A DNA stretch of 38,628 bases from Paracoccaceae bacterium (GTDB lineage Bacteria > Pseudomonadota > Alphaproteobacteria > Rhodobacterales > Rhodobacteraceae): assembly GCA_947371955.1 (NCBI GenBank), contig CANBRQ010000019.1:1-38628 (forward strand), given 5' to 3'. This document shows, piece by piece, positions 9,607 to 16,889 of the stretch (within the stretch, counting starts at the first letter, position 1; each line of letters starts with the position of its first letter). The notes beneath the pieces are model-generated. The model had not been told where the DNA came from and did not search any database. It saw only the letters and a program-made list of their open reading frames with translations. Both the position numbers and the translations under genes were made by a program.

Positions 9607-10458
9607 TCAGTCTGGGCGTCGGGCGAGGACCGTGAAGAAGCCGGGGAAGAAGCGATTTTCCTCGTAATTGCGGCTTCGCGACAGGGCTTCATAGGCGGCT
9701 TCGTCTTCTATCAGCACCTGACGGTCCGCCACATCCTCATAGCCGTTGATGCTGGTCGAGATGAGCTCAAGACCGTTCTGGTCCAGCCAGCACATGACCT
9801 CTTCCAGCGAATGCTGGGTCTCGTTCGGGTGCAGAACCTGATCGCGGAACCAGGATCGCAGATGGGTTTCATCGCGCATCGGAGCATTGAGGGCGGCGAA
9901 ACGCTGAAAGGCAGCCTCTTCGCCCTCGCGCGAGAGAATGTCCTGAAACATCTGCAGAAACACCCGCCGTCCGGCGAGGTGGTAAAGCCCCACGAACAGA
10001 AAGCCACCCTGGTCGACAAGGCGGCTGACATGGTCGAAGGCTTTGCGGCAGTCATGGGTGTGATGCAGGACCCCGATGCTGAGGACCAGATCGAAGCGGC
10101 CTTCCGGTTGGAAATCAAAAAGATCGGACTGCACGAAGGTTGTCCGGTCCTCGGTTCCAATCAGGCGCGACACCTCCCGCGCGCGGTCGAGGGCCTTTTG
10201 CGTCATGTCGACGGCGGTCACCTTGCTCTTGTAGTTCAGGGCAATCGCATTGCTGGCCCAACCGGCACCACAGCCGATTTCCAGAACCCGATCGATCGCA
10301 TCATCGCCAAGGAGAGCATCAAGGTCAGGATGGGACAGGATTGGATTGGCCGCGACCCGCTGGGCTGCATCCTCGGCGGTGGCGTAATAGTTGAACGGCA
10401 TCTCCTCGTAAAAGGCACGGACCTGCCCGGTGATGGCCTTGTCAGTCAGGTCAGACAT
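9607..10458 (-). CDS. Class I SAM-dependent methyltransferase
   Basis: A 283-residue cytosolic methyltransferase. Motif I is VLEIGCGAGWASNAIAL at about residues 56-72, and the acidic residue binding the SAM ribose is in VTAVDMT. Motif II/III lies in DLVLSIGVLHHTHDC, typical of the ubiE/Methyltransf_11-25 fold. The N-terminal segment YEEMPFNYY is seen in methyltransferases acting on secondary metabolites or sugar precursors; that link is only suggestive. The ATG follows GAAAGG. It is the last gene of the minus-strand operon, 28 bases after the Rieske oxygenase gene, so it probably methylates the product or intermediate of that pathway. The acceptor is unknown. Confidence 0.88.
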   Translation of the reverse strand: MSDLTDKAITGQVRAFYEEMPFNYYATAEDAAQRVAANPILSHPDLDALLGDDAIDRVLEIGCGAGWASNAIALNYKSKVTAVDMTQKALDRAREVSRLIGTEDRTTFVQSDLFDFQPEGRFDLVLSIGVLHHTHDCRKAFDHVSRLVDQGGFLFVGLYHLAGRRVFLQMFQDILSREGEEAAFQRFAALNAPMRDETHLRSWFRDQVLHPNETQHSLEEVMCWLDQNGLELISTSINGYEDVADRQVLIEDEAAYEALSRSRNYEENRFFPGFFTVLARRPD

Positions 10459-10486
10459 GGTGCGCGCCTTTCAGATTGCTCAACAT

Positions 10487-11824
10487 CTACAACCGCGCCC
10501 GCAGCCTGCGGGCGGCGGCAATCGCTAGCAGTCCTGCAGCGACGCCAAAGCTCAGAACCACACGCCCGGTCTGGCTTTCGATCGCCAGTGCCACGACGGC
10601 GGTTATGGCAGCAAACGCCCAAAGCACTGCTATGGCCCGCCCCAGCCTGCAATGCAGTCGGCCGCAGGTCGCGCAGATGCTGGTGTGCAATACATGCCGG
10701 TCAACGGGCAGCTTGGGCAGGTCTGGATCGGGGCCAGAGTTATGCGCTGTGGCAAAGCCGCGATGAAAGGGCAGGTCGGCCCCAAACGCGTCCAGCCATT
10801 TGCGATATTCGACCACCAAGCGGTCAGAGGTTTTCAGCGGGAGCCAGATGTCGCGCACCTGCGCCCCGTCACGTTCGATCTGCTCATGCTGGCCCACCAC
10901 CACGGCCATGTCCTGCTCCAGTATCTTGCACTGGGTCAGATGCTCCAGCCAGCGCGGCTTGATCCGTTCGGTCAGCGGAGTGAAGTTGCTGTATTTGCGG
11001 TACAAGAGGCGGCACTTGTTCTTGCCCAAGGGGATCGAATACAGGTCCAGCCCCGCGATCAGGCTTGGGTCCTGATATTTCGAAACAAAGCGGATCAGGT
11101 TGGGCGCCTGAAACTCCACCACTGCGCCGCCAAGGGCAGGGGCTTCCTCACTGCGGCTCAACCCGACCGAGCGGAAGCTGGCGCGAATGCCGCTCGCGTT
11201 GCTGTGCTGGATGTGGAAGTCGAGCGGTTTGGCGGCCTCGCGCTGACCGCCGCCGCGCACACCGTGGTGGGCGATGTGGATATGGGCCACGTCGATGACA
11301 TTCTCGATCAGGTAAGTCTGGTCATAGGGCAGGTCCATCTGGAAGGTCACGCTGTAGACCGAAGCCGCCGGGTCATGGGTGGCGGCGGGGATCAACGCCT
11401 CGTTGGCGTCCGCAGGATCGCCCGCCCAGACCCAGACGATTTCATGCCGGATCGCGGTGGGATAGGCCCGGACATGGGCGCGGTCGGGGATGTCCTTGTC
11501 AGGGTAAAGCTGGGGGATCAGCAGGCACTGGCCGCCCGCGCCGAACTGCCAGCCGTGATAAAGACATTCCAGCCGCCCCTCGATCATCTGGCCATCCGAA
11601 AGACGTGCTGCGCGGTGCGGGCAGCGGTTCCGCAGGCAATTGACCCGGCCTTCGCTGTCGAAGAACAGGACAAGCGGCTGATCGTAAAGGGAAAGGCTGG
11701 TGGGCTTGTCGCGCGGCAGATCCTGCAGGAAGGCTGCGGGATACCAGCAGTTCTGCCAGACAAAGCTCTGGTCCGGCGCGGCGGTCTCCGGGGGGCCTGC
11801 GGTGGAATGCGGAACTTTGTCCAT
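10487..11824 (-). CDS. Rieske non-heme iron oxygenase, pheophorbide a oxygenase (PaO)-like
   Basis: A 445-residue oxygenase. The Rieske [2Fe-2S] motif is CPHRAARLSDG followed by CLYHGWQF (CxH...CxxH). The mononuclear iron site lies in ENVIDVAHIHIAHHG. The C-terminal part has a CxxC (HTSICATCGRLH) followed by two hydrophobic segments, the layout of the PaO/Tic55 family that attaches to membranes. It would use O2 and external electrons to oxidise a ring or side chain. No reductase or ferredoxin gene is nearby. ATG 11824 was chosen because AAAGAGA precedes it at good spacing, while an earlier ATG at 11881 would overlap the SGNH gene by 35 bases. Cyanobacterial SxtT/SxtH belong to related Rieske families, but substrate prediction is not possible here. 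Confidence 0.87.
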   Translation of the reverse strand: MDKVPHSTAGPPETAAPDQSFVWQNCWYPAAFLQDLPRDKPTSLSLYDQPLVLFFDSEGRVNCLRNRCPHRAARLSDGQMIEGRLECLYHGWQFGAGGQCLLIPQLYPDKDIPDRAHVRAYPTAIRHEIVWVWAGDPADANEALIPAATHDPAASVYSVTFQMDLPYDQTYLIENVIDVAHIHIAHHGVRGGGQREAAKPLDFHIQHSNASGIRASFRSVGLSRSEEAPALGGAVVEFQAPNLIRFVSKYQDPSLIAGLDLYSIPLGKNKCRLLYRKYSNFTPLTERIKPRWLEHLTQCKILEQDMAVVVGQHEQIERDGAQVRDIWLPLKTSDRLVVEYRKWLDAFGADLPFHRGFATAHNSGPDPDLPKLPVDRHVLHTSICATCGRLHCRLGRAIAVLWAFAAITAVVALAIESQTGRVVLSFGVAAGLLAIAAARRLRARL

Positions 11825-11846
11825 CGGGTTCTCTTTCAACGTGAGG

Positions 11847-12818
11847 TCATGAGGCTTGGCTGCAAAACCTGTAGTCAGCATCCTCAGTCATCAAGCGCAA
11901 AGCATCAGCCTCGATAAGGTCGGCCAGCCCGGTCATGCCGCGCTGTCTCAGCGAACTGCCGAACTGATGGAACAGTTGGATGGCAAAGGCCCCGTGGGTT
12001 CGCGGACCGGAATGTTCCCCATCTGCCGCGCGGTCGAACTTCGGCAGAAAGAACCGGTGGCGCATCACCCGGTCTTCGTCCAAGGCAGACAGAAACGGGT
12101 CGATCGCGCCAAAGCCTTCACCCGCCTTGGGCATGTTTTCGACGGCAAACACATATTCAATATCGCGCGAGTGCATCAGGCCCTGCATCACAAGCAGGTT
12201 CTTCACGCGGTTCAACCGCCCCACCTCATGGCTGTAGTATTCACAATAGCCCAGCAGATGCGACGGCAGCTTTTCCAACTGGGTCACGTCAACCGAGCCC
12301 ACCACCAGACTGTTGTAGATACTGCCGTTCTTGTACTCGATCCGGTCCTGCGGCGGCACGACACAGACCACGAAATCCACCGAAACCCGTTGCAGTTGAC
12401 GATGCAGGGTCCGCGCACAATAATCCGCCGACGCTCCACCGAAAGAGAAGTTGAGCAGGTTCACGTCGTGCAGTTGCAGGCCCATCACCTTTGCCAGCAT
12501 CGCCTTCAGCCGGAAACCGAAGGTCTCTTCAAAATGAACGCCAGTCCCTAGGGCATGGCTTTCGCCGATGACACAAATCTTGACCTTGGCATCGCTGCGG
12601 TATTCCTCGCCGCGGTATCCACAGGAATCGAAGCGATACTCGACGGTTTCGCTGGTGTCGTGGCCGTAGACTCTGGTCACCCGCCCCGGCAGGTGATCGC
12701 GCCGCCGCGCGTCGCAGGGCTTCAGGCCGATTTCGGGCTGATCCGCAGCCCCGGGTTCGCCCTGAAGCCGCGCCAGAAAGGTCCCACGGGATGTGCCGTC
12801 AGTCGGCTTCGATGTCAT
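11847..12818 (-). CDS. SGNH/GDSL-hydrolase-like protein
   Basis: A 323-residue protein with the block I nucleophile motif as ICVIGESHALGTGV (residues about 81-95), in place of the GDSL form. An ETFGFRLKAML follow-on is typical of SGNH proteins found beside carbamoyltransferases. Block II-like Gly lies in LNFSFGGASADY. A C-terminal Asp/His pair (DGEH...THG) probably completes the triad. The expected Asn block (GxND) is not clear, so esterase activity is not certain. No signal peptide is visible, so it should act in the cytosol. The start overlaps the end of the carbamoyltransferase gene by 20 bases, with AAGGA eight bases upstream, which indicates tight coupling. It may deacylate or acylate the carbamoylated product. 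Confidence 0.75.
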   Translation of the reverse strand: MTSKPTDGTSRGTFLARLQGEPGAADQPEIGLKPCDARRRDHLPGRVTRVYGHDTSETVEYRFDSCGYRGEEYRSDAKVKICVIGESHALGTGVHFEETFGFRLKAMLAKVMGLQLHDVNLLNFSFGGASADYCARTLHRQLQRVSVDFVVCVVPPQDRIEYKNGSIYNSLVVGSVDVTQLEKLPSHLLGYCEYYSHEVGRLNRVKNLLVMQGLMHSRDIEYVFAVENMPKAGEGFGAIDPFLSALDEDRVMRHRFFLPKFDRAADGEHSGPRTHGAFAIQLFHQFGSSLRQRGMTGLADLIEADALRLMTEDADYRFCSQAS

Positions 12819-14634
12819 GCTTGTAATCCTTCAGCAGGCTTTGGTCCTGACGGCTTTTGTGCAGAATGCAGTTTCCGGCCACCAGCATGTCGATTTCGGT
12901 GCCCATGAAGCAGCGGAAGGCGTCCTCGGGCGTGCAGACAATCGGCTCTCCGCGCACGTTGAAGCTGGTGTTGACAAGGATGGGGCAGCCGGTCGCCGCC
13001 TTGAAGCGCGACAACAGCGCGTGAAAACGCGGGTTGGTGTCGGGCGAGACGGTTTGCAGCCGGGCCGAATAGTCGACATGGGTGATGGCGGGCACGGTGG
13101 ATCGGACGATGTTCAGCTTATCGATGCCGAAAAGGGCACGTTCGGCTTGGGTCATATCGCGCCGATGTTCCGGGCGGACATCGGCGGTGAACAGCATGTA
13201 GGGGCTGTCGCGATCAAACTCGAACCACTCTGCTACATCTTCACGCAGGACGGCGGGGGCGAAGGGGCGGAAGCTTTCGCGGTACTTGACCTTCAGGTTC
13301 AACTGCCGCCGCACCTTGGGGGATCGGGCATCTGCAAGGATGGAGCGCGCCCCCAGCGCCCGAGGCCCGAACTCCATACGGCCCTGAAACCAGCCGACGG
13401 CATCCTGCCGGATCAGGGCATCGGTCGTGCGGTCCAGCAGGGTCGCGTCATCGACCACCTCGAAAACCGCTCCTGCCTTGGCGAGCCGGCTTTCGATCTC
13501 GGGCTGGGTATAGTTTGGTCCCAGAAAGGCCCCCTGCATGGCATCGCTCTCTGCCAGCGGTTTGGGCTGGCCAAGGTGCTGATGCCAGACGGCCAGCGCC
13601 GCCCCCACCGCACAGCCCGCGTCCCCGGCTGCGGGCTGGATCCAGATGTTCTGGAACAGCCCCGACCGCAGCAGCCTGCCATTGGCCACGCAGTTGAGCG
13701 CCACGCCGCCCGCAAGGCACAGGTTGGCAAGCCCGTATTGCCGGGCAAGGTCGCGGCACATCGCCAGAATGATCTCCTCGGTCACGGCTTGCAACGAAGC
13801 GGCGAGGTCCATGTGGAAGGGTTCCAGCAGATCGACCTCCGGCCTGCGCGGCGGGCGCCCGAACAGAGCGCTGAACTTGTCCGAGGTCATCGCCTGCCCG
13901 GTGCTGTAGGCGAAATAGCTCTGGTCCAGATGAAAGGTGCCGTCCGGCTTCACGTCAATCAGGTGGTCGAGGATCAACTCGCGGAACCTCGGCGTGCCAT
14001 AGGGTGCCAGCCCCATGACCTTGTATTCCCCCGACAGCACCTTGAACCCCAGATACTGGGTGACCGCCGCGTAAAGCAGCCCCAACGAATGCGGGAAGCG
14101 GATTTCCTTCTCGACCGTCAGCTTGGACCCACGGCCCACCGCGACCGAGGTCGTCACCCATTCGCCCACGCCATCCATCGTCAGCACCAGCGCCTCGTCG
14201 AAGGGCGAGGCGTAGAAGGCCGAGGCGGCATGGCTTTGATGATGCTCGGCAAACAGGATAAGGTCCGAGACGCGGGCGCTGGGGTCAATGGCTGCAAATC
14301 CCGCCGTCAGCATCCGCTTGTGGTACAGTTTGCCCGTGATCCAGGTCGGAACGGCCTGCCGGAAGGACCAGAAGCCTTGCGGTGCATAGGCGGCATAGGT
14401 CTGCAGCAGGCGTTCGAACTTGCGCAGCGGTTTGTCGTGAAAGACGATGTGGTCCACGTCGCCCAAGGTGCAACCGGCCTGGTCCAGACAAAAGCGGATG
14501 GCTTGGCCGGGAAAGCTGGCGTCAAACTTCTTGCGGGTGAACCGCTCCTCCTGAGCAGCAGCGACAATACGGCCATCGACCAGCAAAGCGGCTGCGCTGT
14601 CGTGATAGAAGGCGGAAATGCCAAGAATCCTCAC
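12799..14634 (-). CDS. Carbamoyltransferase of the NodU/CmcH/TobZ family
   Basis: A 611-residue enzyme, the usual length. The N-terminal Kae1/YrdC-like domain starts ILGISAFYHDSAAALLVDG and QEERFTRKKFD. It contains the metal-binding HHQSHAASAFY and the ATP-site stretch LTMDGVGEW. The central part has LCLAGGVALNCVANGR, and the C-terminal domain has GWFQGRMEFGPRALGARSIL and FNVRGEPIVCTPEDA. These enzymes transfer a carbamoyl group from carbamoyl phosphate via carbamoyl-AMP to a hydroxyl of a small metabolite (Nod factor, cephalosporin, tobramycin, saxitoxin). The start is a GTG with GAGG six bases upstream. It is the core gene of the operon at 9607-15235. No active-site loss was seen; the acceptor substrate is unknown. 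Confidence 0.95.
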   Translation of the reverse strand: MRILGISAFYHDSAAALLVDGRIVAAAQEERFTRKKFDASFPGQAIRFCLDQAGCTLGDVDHIVFHDKPLRKFERLLQTYAAYAPQGFWSFRQAVPTWITGKLYHKRMLTAGFAAIDPSARVSDLILFAEHHQSHAASAFYASPFDEALVLTMDGVGEWVTTSVAVGRGSKLTVEKEIRFPHSLGLLYAAVTQYLGFKVLSGEYKVMGLAPYGTPRFRELILDHLIDVKPDGTFHLDQSYFAYSTGQAMTSDKFSALFGRPPRRPEVDLLEPFHMDLAASLQAVTEEIILAMCRDLARQYGLANLCLAGGVALNCVANGRLLRSGLFQNIWIQPAAGDAGCAVGAALAVWHQHLGQPKPLAESDAMQGAFLGPNYTQPEIESRLAKAGAVFEVVDDATLLDRTTDALIRQDAVGWFQGRMEFGPRALGARSILADARSPKVRRQLNLKVKYRESFRPFAPAVLREDVAEWFEFDRDSPYMLFTADVRPEHRRDMTQAERALFGIDKLNIVRSTVPAITHVDYSARLQTVSPDTNPRFHALLSRFKAATGCPILVNTSFNVRGEPIVCTPEDAFRCFMGTEIDMLVAGNCILHKSRQDQSLLKDYKHDIEAD

Positions 14635-14729
14635 AGAAAACCTCGCAAAGTCACTCCTGTATTTATGCAGTTTGGCAAGTCACTTAGGGCAATGCGAACA
14701 AGGTACAGCGGTCCGGGCCATCACGCAAG

Positions 14730-14747
14730 GATCACGGGTCCGTGATC
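14730..14747. promoter_or_regulatory. Perfect 8-bp inverted repeat upstream of the carbamoyltransferase gene
   Basis: GATCACGG and CCGTGATC separated by 2 bases, in the 223-base gap between the small membrane-protein gene and the carbamoyltransferase gene. No T-run follows on either strand. It resembles a dimeric repressor operator more than a terminator. The gap is unusually long for this otherwise tight operon, so an internal regulated promoter is plausible. Confidence 0.45.
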
Positions 14748-14857
14748 AGACCAGTTGGCGGCGAAACGCCCCATCTGTCGGCGGTGTGGACGGATTTGCG
14801 GCAGGGCGCTGGCCGCGAAGGTCGGTCTTCGCTGGAGGCCGCACTCACCTGATTCTG

Positions 14858-15037
14858 TCAGTACTTGCTGGTCATGCGTGTGTACTGTTGGCCACGACGG
14901 GTTCGCCAGTAGGACGCGGCCGAGGGCTGCCGTCTCATCGCCAGAGGGTCCGGCCGGATCAGGCGGTAGAGCACGGCCAGAGGCGTGAAGATCACGACGT
15001 AGACCGCCAGCCAGAATATCGTGGATATTGCTGCCAT
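14858..15037 (-). CDS. Small single-span membrane protein (59 aa), SxtJ/SxtK-like
   Basis: A 59-residue open frame, below common gene-finder cut-offs. Residues about 4-26 form one membrane helix (STIFWLAVYVVIFTPLAVLY). A basic, Ser/Tyr-rich tail follows with PDPLAMRR, SYW and a final YTRMTSKY. The pattern 'TP-x-hydrophobic, R-x-DPL, SYW, Y-R' resembles the C-terminal part of small membrane proteins found beside NodU-type carbamoyltransferases (SxtJ family). The ATG follows GGTGGGG. It lies 33 bases after the 54-codon gene and upstream of the carbamoyltransferase on the same strand. I rely on the neighbourhood and the tail pattern; the function is unknown, perhaps anchoring the enzyme to the membrane. 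Confidence 0.7.
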   Translation of the reverse strand: MAAISTIFWLAVYVVIFTPLAVLYRLIRPDPLAMRRQPSAASYWRTRRGQQYTRMTSKY

Positions 15038-15070
15038 ATCCCCACCCTAGTCCGCGTTACGAAATGACCG

Positions 15071-15235
15071 TCAGAACATCGGATAGATGTCCGGGTTCTT
15101 GCCGCCCAGTTTCTTGATCTTCAGCTTCAGCCGCTCCAGCCGGGACAATTCCTTTGGCTGTGCCAACCTTGCGGGGGCATCGTTCGGCTCGGATGCGGCT
15201 TCTGGCGTGTCGAATTCTGGCTCTGCTTGACGCAT
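15071..15235 (-). CDS. Small soluble protein (54 aa), first gene of the carbamoyltransferase operon
   Basis: A 54-residue frame with a good ribosome site (GGAGG eight bases before ATG). The N-terminal half is acidic and low-complexity (EPEFDTPEAASEPNDAPA). The C-terminal half is a basic helix (LSRLERLKLKIKKLGGK) ending NPDIYPMF. The -IYPMF end resembles the -FIYTLF end of DUF5989/SxtK-type small proteins that accompany carbamoyltransferases, although those have a membrane helix and this one does not. The acid-then-basic arrangement suggests a small adaptor or regulator. The reading frame, ribosome site and an upstream promoter support expression. The relationship to SxtK is a tail-only resemblance. 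Confidence 0.65.
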   Translation of the reverse strand: MRQAEPEFDTPEAASEPNDAPARLAQPKELSRLERLKLKIKKLGGKNPDIYPMF

Positions 15236-15272
15236 CTGACGTGCCTCCAATCTGTGTCGTCGCAATGCACAA

Positions 15273-15301
15273 AGGATAGCCTTGGCCCCGCAAGGGATCA
15301 A
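15273..15301 (-). promoter_or_regulatory. Candidate sigma-70-type promoter of the carbamoyltransferase operon
   Basis: On the minus strand TTGATC is followed after exactly 17 bases by TATCCT, each matching the consensus at 4 of 6 positions. The predicted start site would lie about 30 bases upstream of the 54-codon gene. Nothing else similar was seen in the 146 bases between this gene and the ribokinase gene. Confidence 0.45.
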
Positions 15302-15375
15302 CCTGTCACTCTTGAGATAGGCGGGAAAGCACGGGCGCTGCCTGCCTTTGCACCAGATGGGACTGGTGGCAGGGT

Positions 15376-15391
15376 CGGGCTTCAAAGCCCG
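15376..15391 (-). terminator. Short hairpin overlapping the ribokinase stop codon
   Basis: CGGGCT/AGCCCG, 6 bp with a 4-base loop that contains part of the stop codon. There is no T-run, so it is a weak terminator at best. It separates the ribokinase unit from the carbamoyltransferase promoter. Confidence 0.35.
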
Positions 15392-16251
15392 CCCACATGC
15401 CGGGCGGCAGCGACCGAGGCGGCGCGGCAGGATTGTTCAAGGTCCTTTCCCGCCGCCAGTCCGGCGGCGAGCGTGCCGATGAAGGCATCGCCGGCACCAT
15501 GGCTGCTGACGACCTCGACCTTCTCGGCGGGTAATTGCAGGCGTTCCTCCGCGGCGCCCCAAGCCGCAAGCCCCTTGGCGCCCGCGGTCACGATCACGGT
15601 TTCGAACTGGTCGGCCAGCAGTTTCGCAGCATCGGCGGCGCCGCGCAGGCAACAGACCGGCGCGGTTCCCATCATCTCGGCCTCAACCGCGTTCACCACC
15701 AGCACATCGACCAGACGCCGGAACTCCGCACCAAGCTCTCGGAAGGGCGCGGCATTCAGTAGGGTAGGGATGCCGCGCTTGCGAGCCTCGGCTGCGGCGG
15801 CAAGGTTGATCCCCTCGGGCACTTCGTTCTGCAGGATCAGGACTTTGACACCTTCCCACACGGCGTCATCGCTCAGGGCCAGGGCGGGAAGGTGCAGGTT
15901 GGCGCCCGAGACTATGGTGGCGGCATAGTCGCCCTCCGCGTCCTGAATGGCGACGCTCATGCCAGAGCCCACGCCGGGAATGATGGCGATGAAACGGTCG
16001 TCAACCCGGCCCCGGGTCAGGTTTTCCCGCAGAAAACGGCCGAAGTCGTCATCGCCGACCGCGCCAACCATCCGGCTTGTGGCCCCGGCCTTGGCGGCCG
16101 CCACCGCCTGATTGCCCCCCTTGCCGCCAAACTTGGGAAACCAGCGGGACCCTATGGCGGTTTCGTCCTTGCGCGGCAGGTGGTCGGCCTCGACCATGAT
16201 GTCATAGTGCAGGCTTCCGACGGTCAGGACGACAGGGTTTTCAGACGGCAT
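15382..16251 (-). CDS. rbsK: Ribokinase (PfkB family)
   Basis: A 289-residue cytosolic sugar kinase, close to the normal ribokinase length. The N-terminal sugar-binding pattern is LTVGSLHYDIMVEADHLP and the PfkB signature 1 region is FPKFGGKGGNQAVAAAKAGA. The C-terminal signature 2 with the anion hole and catalytic Asp is SSHGAGDAFIGTLAAGLAAG. It phosphorylates ribose or a related sugar with ATP. It sits at the end of a minus-strand ribose-type operon whose other members (binding protein, ATPase, permease, RpiR regulator) are all broken. It appears intact itself, and how it is still expressed is unclear. A substrate other than ribose is possible, since PfkB specificity cannot be read reliably. 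Confidence 0.88.
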   Translation of the reverse strand: MPSENPVVLTVGSLHYDIMVEADHLPRKDETAIGSRWFPKFGGKGGNQAVAAAKAGATSRMVGAVGDDDFGRFLRENLTRGRVDDRFIAIIPGVGSGMSVAIQDAEGDYAATIVSGANLHLPALALSDDAVWEGVKVLILQNEVPEGINLAAAAEARKRGIPTLLNAAPFRELGAEFRRLVDVLVVNAVEAEMMGTAPVCCLRGAADAAKLLADQFETVIVTAGAKGLAAWGAAEERLQLPAEKVEVVSSHGAGDAFIGTLAAGLAAGKDLEQSCRAASVAAARHVGGL

Positions 16252-16258
16252 AGGTGTC

Positions 16259-16640
16259 TCACAATCTGCGTTTGGGTTGCACCGAGCGCATGGTGCGGCT
16301 TAGGTTGGCATCGGCGGTTTGCGGTCGCGCTGCGCCATAGCGACGAAGAGGGCATCCTGCTGGTTCAGTTGTGCGATGGGTTCGGTGATGTTTTCCCCCA
16401 GAAGGGGCGGGTTCTGCGCGGTGGAGCATAGAACCACGTCGACCATCGGGGCGAGCGGACTTTCTGGATAGGTCGTCACGGCAATCGTCCGCGCCCGGTT
16501 CCGCCGGGCCATCTCTGCGGCGTCCATTATGGCGGCGGTGGAGCCGGAATGCAAAAAGGCAATCGCCATGCCATCGGGGCCAAACGGGGTCGCCGTGCCC
16601 TCCAACGGCGTAAGGCTTCGCAGCTTCATCCGGCTTTGCG
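16259..16640 (-). pseudogene. RpiR-family regulator, C-terminal SIS-domain fragment
   Basis: Only the sugar-isomerase (SIS) domain of an RpiR/MurR regulator remains. It shows GMAIAFLHSGSTAAIMDAAE, then RTIAVTTYPESPLAPMVDVV and LLGENITEPIAQLNQQDALF. The frame changes near 16320 before the ending ANLSRTMRSVQPKRRL. The N-terminal helix-turn-helix half is missing, so it cannot bind DNA. It lies 7 bases before the ribokinase gene, as expected for a sugar-responsive regulator of that operon. The upstream side abuts the permease fragment. Confidence 0.75.
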
Positions 16641-16889
16641 CGCCTTTGGCCCTTGGTTCGCCCATCGTCTCCTCTGTTTTCCATCGCCCGCGCCGGATGC
16701 GAACTTGTAGATCAGCATCGCGACAATGGTGATGATACCGGTGGCAATCAACTGGTAGATTGCCTGTACGTTCAGAAGTGTCAGCCCTTTGCGCAGCTTG
16801 CCCAGAATGATGGAGACGATGAGCGTGCCGGGGATGAAGCTGCGCCCGCCCAGCAGGCTCACCCGGCCGATCGCCGAGGCCGTCATGGC
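16641..16889 (-). pseudogene. Ribose-type ABC permease (RbsC-like), C-terminal fragment fused in frame to the ATPase remnant
   Basis: About 70 residues of the end of an RbsC-type permease: TASAIGRVSLLGGRSFIPGT, then GLTLLNVQAIYQLIATGII. All earlier membrane helices are missing. On its upstream side it joins directly and in frame to the signature region of the ATPase remnant (SGGNQQKA followed by MTASAIG). A single deletion therefore removed the end of the ATPase gene and most of the permease gene. Confidence 0.8.

Noticed and set aside
12793..14745. A 650-codon plus-strand frame opposite the carbamoyltransferase gene
   Set aside because: Antisense to a fully conserved carbamoyltransferase, with no recognisable domains.
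9607..15235. Saxitoxin-like toxin biosynthesis
   Set aside because: The parallels are limited to a carbamoyltransferase, small neighbours and a Rieske enzyme. The key scaffold genes (an SxtA-type polyketide-like synthase and an amidinotransferase) are absent, so calling it a toxin cluster is not supported.
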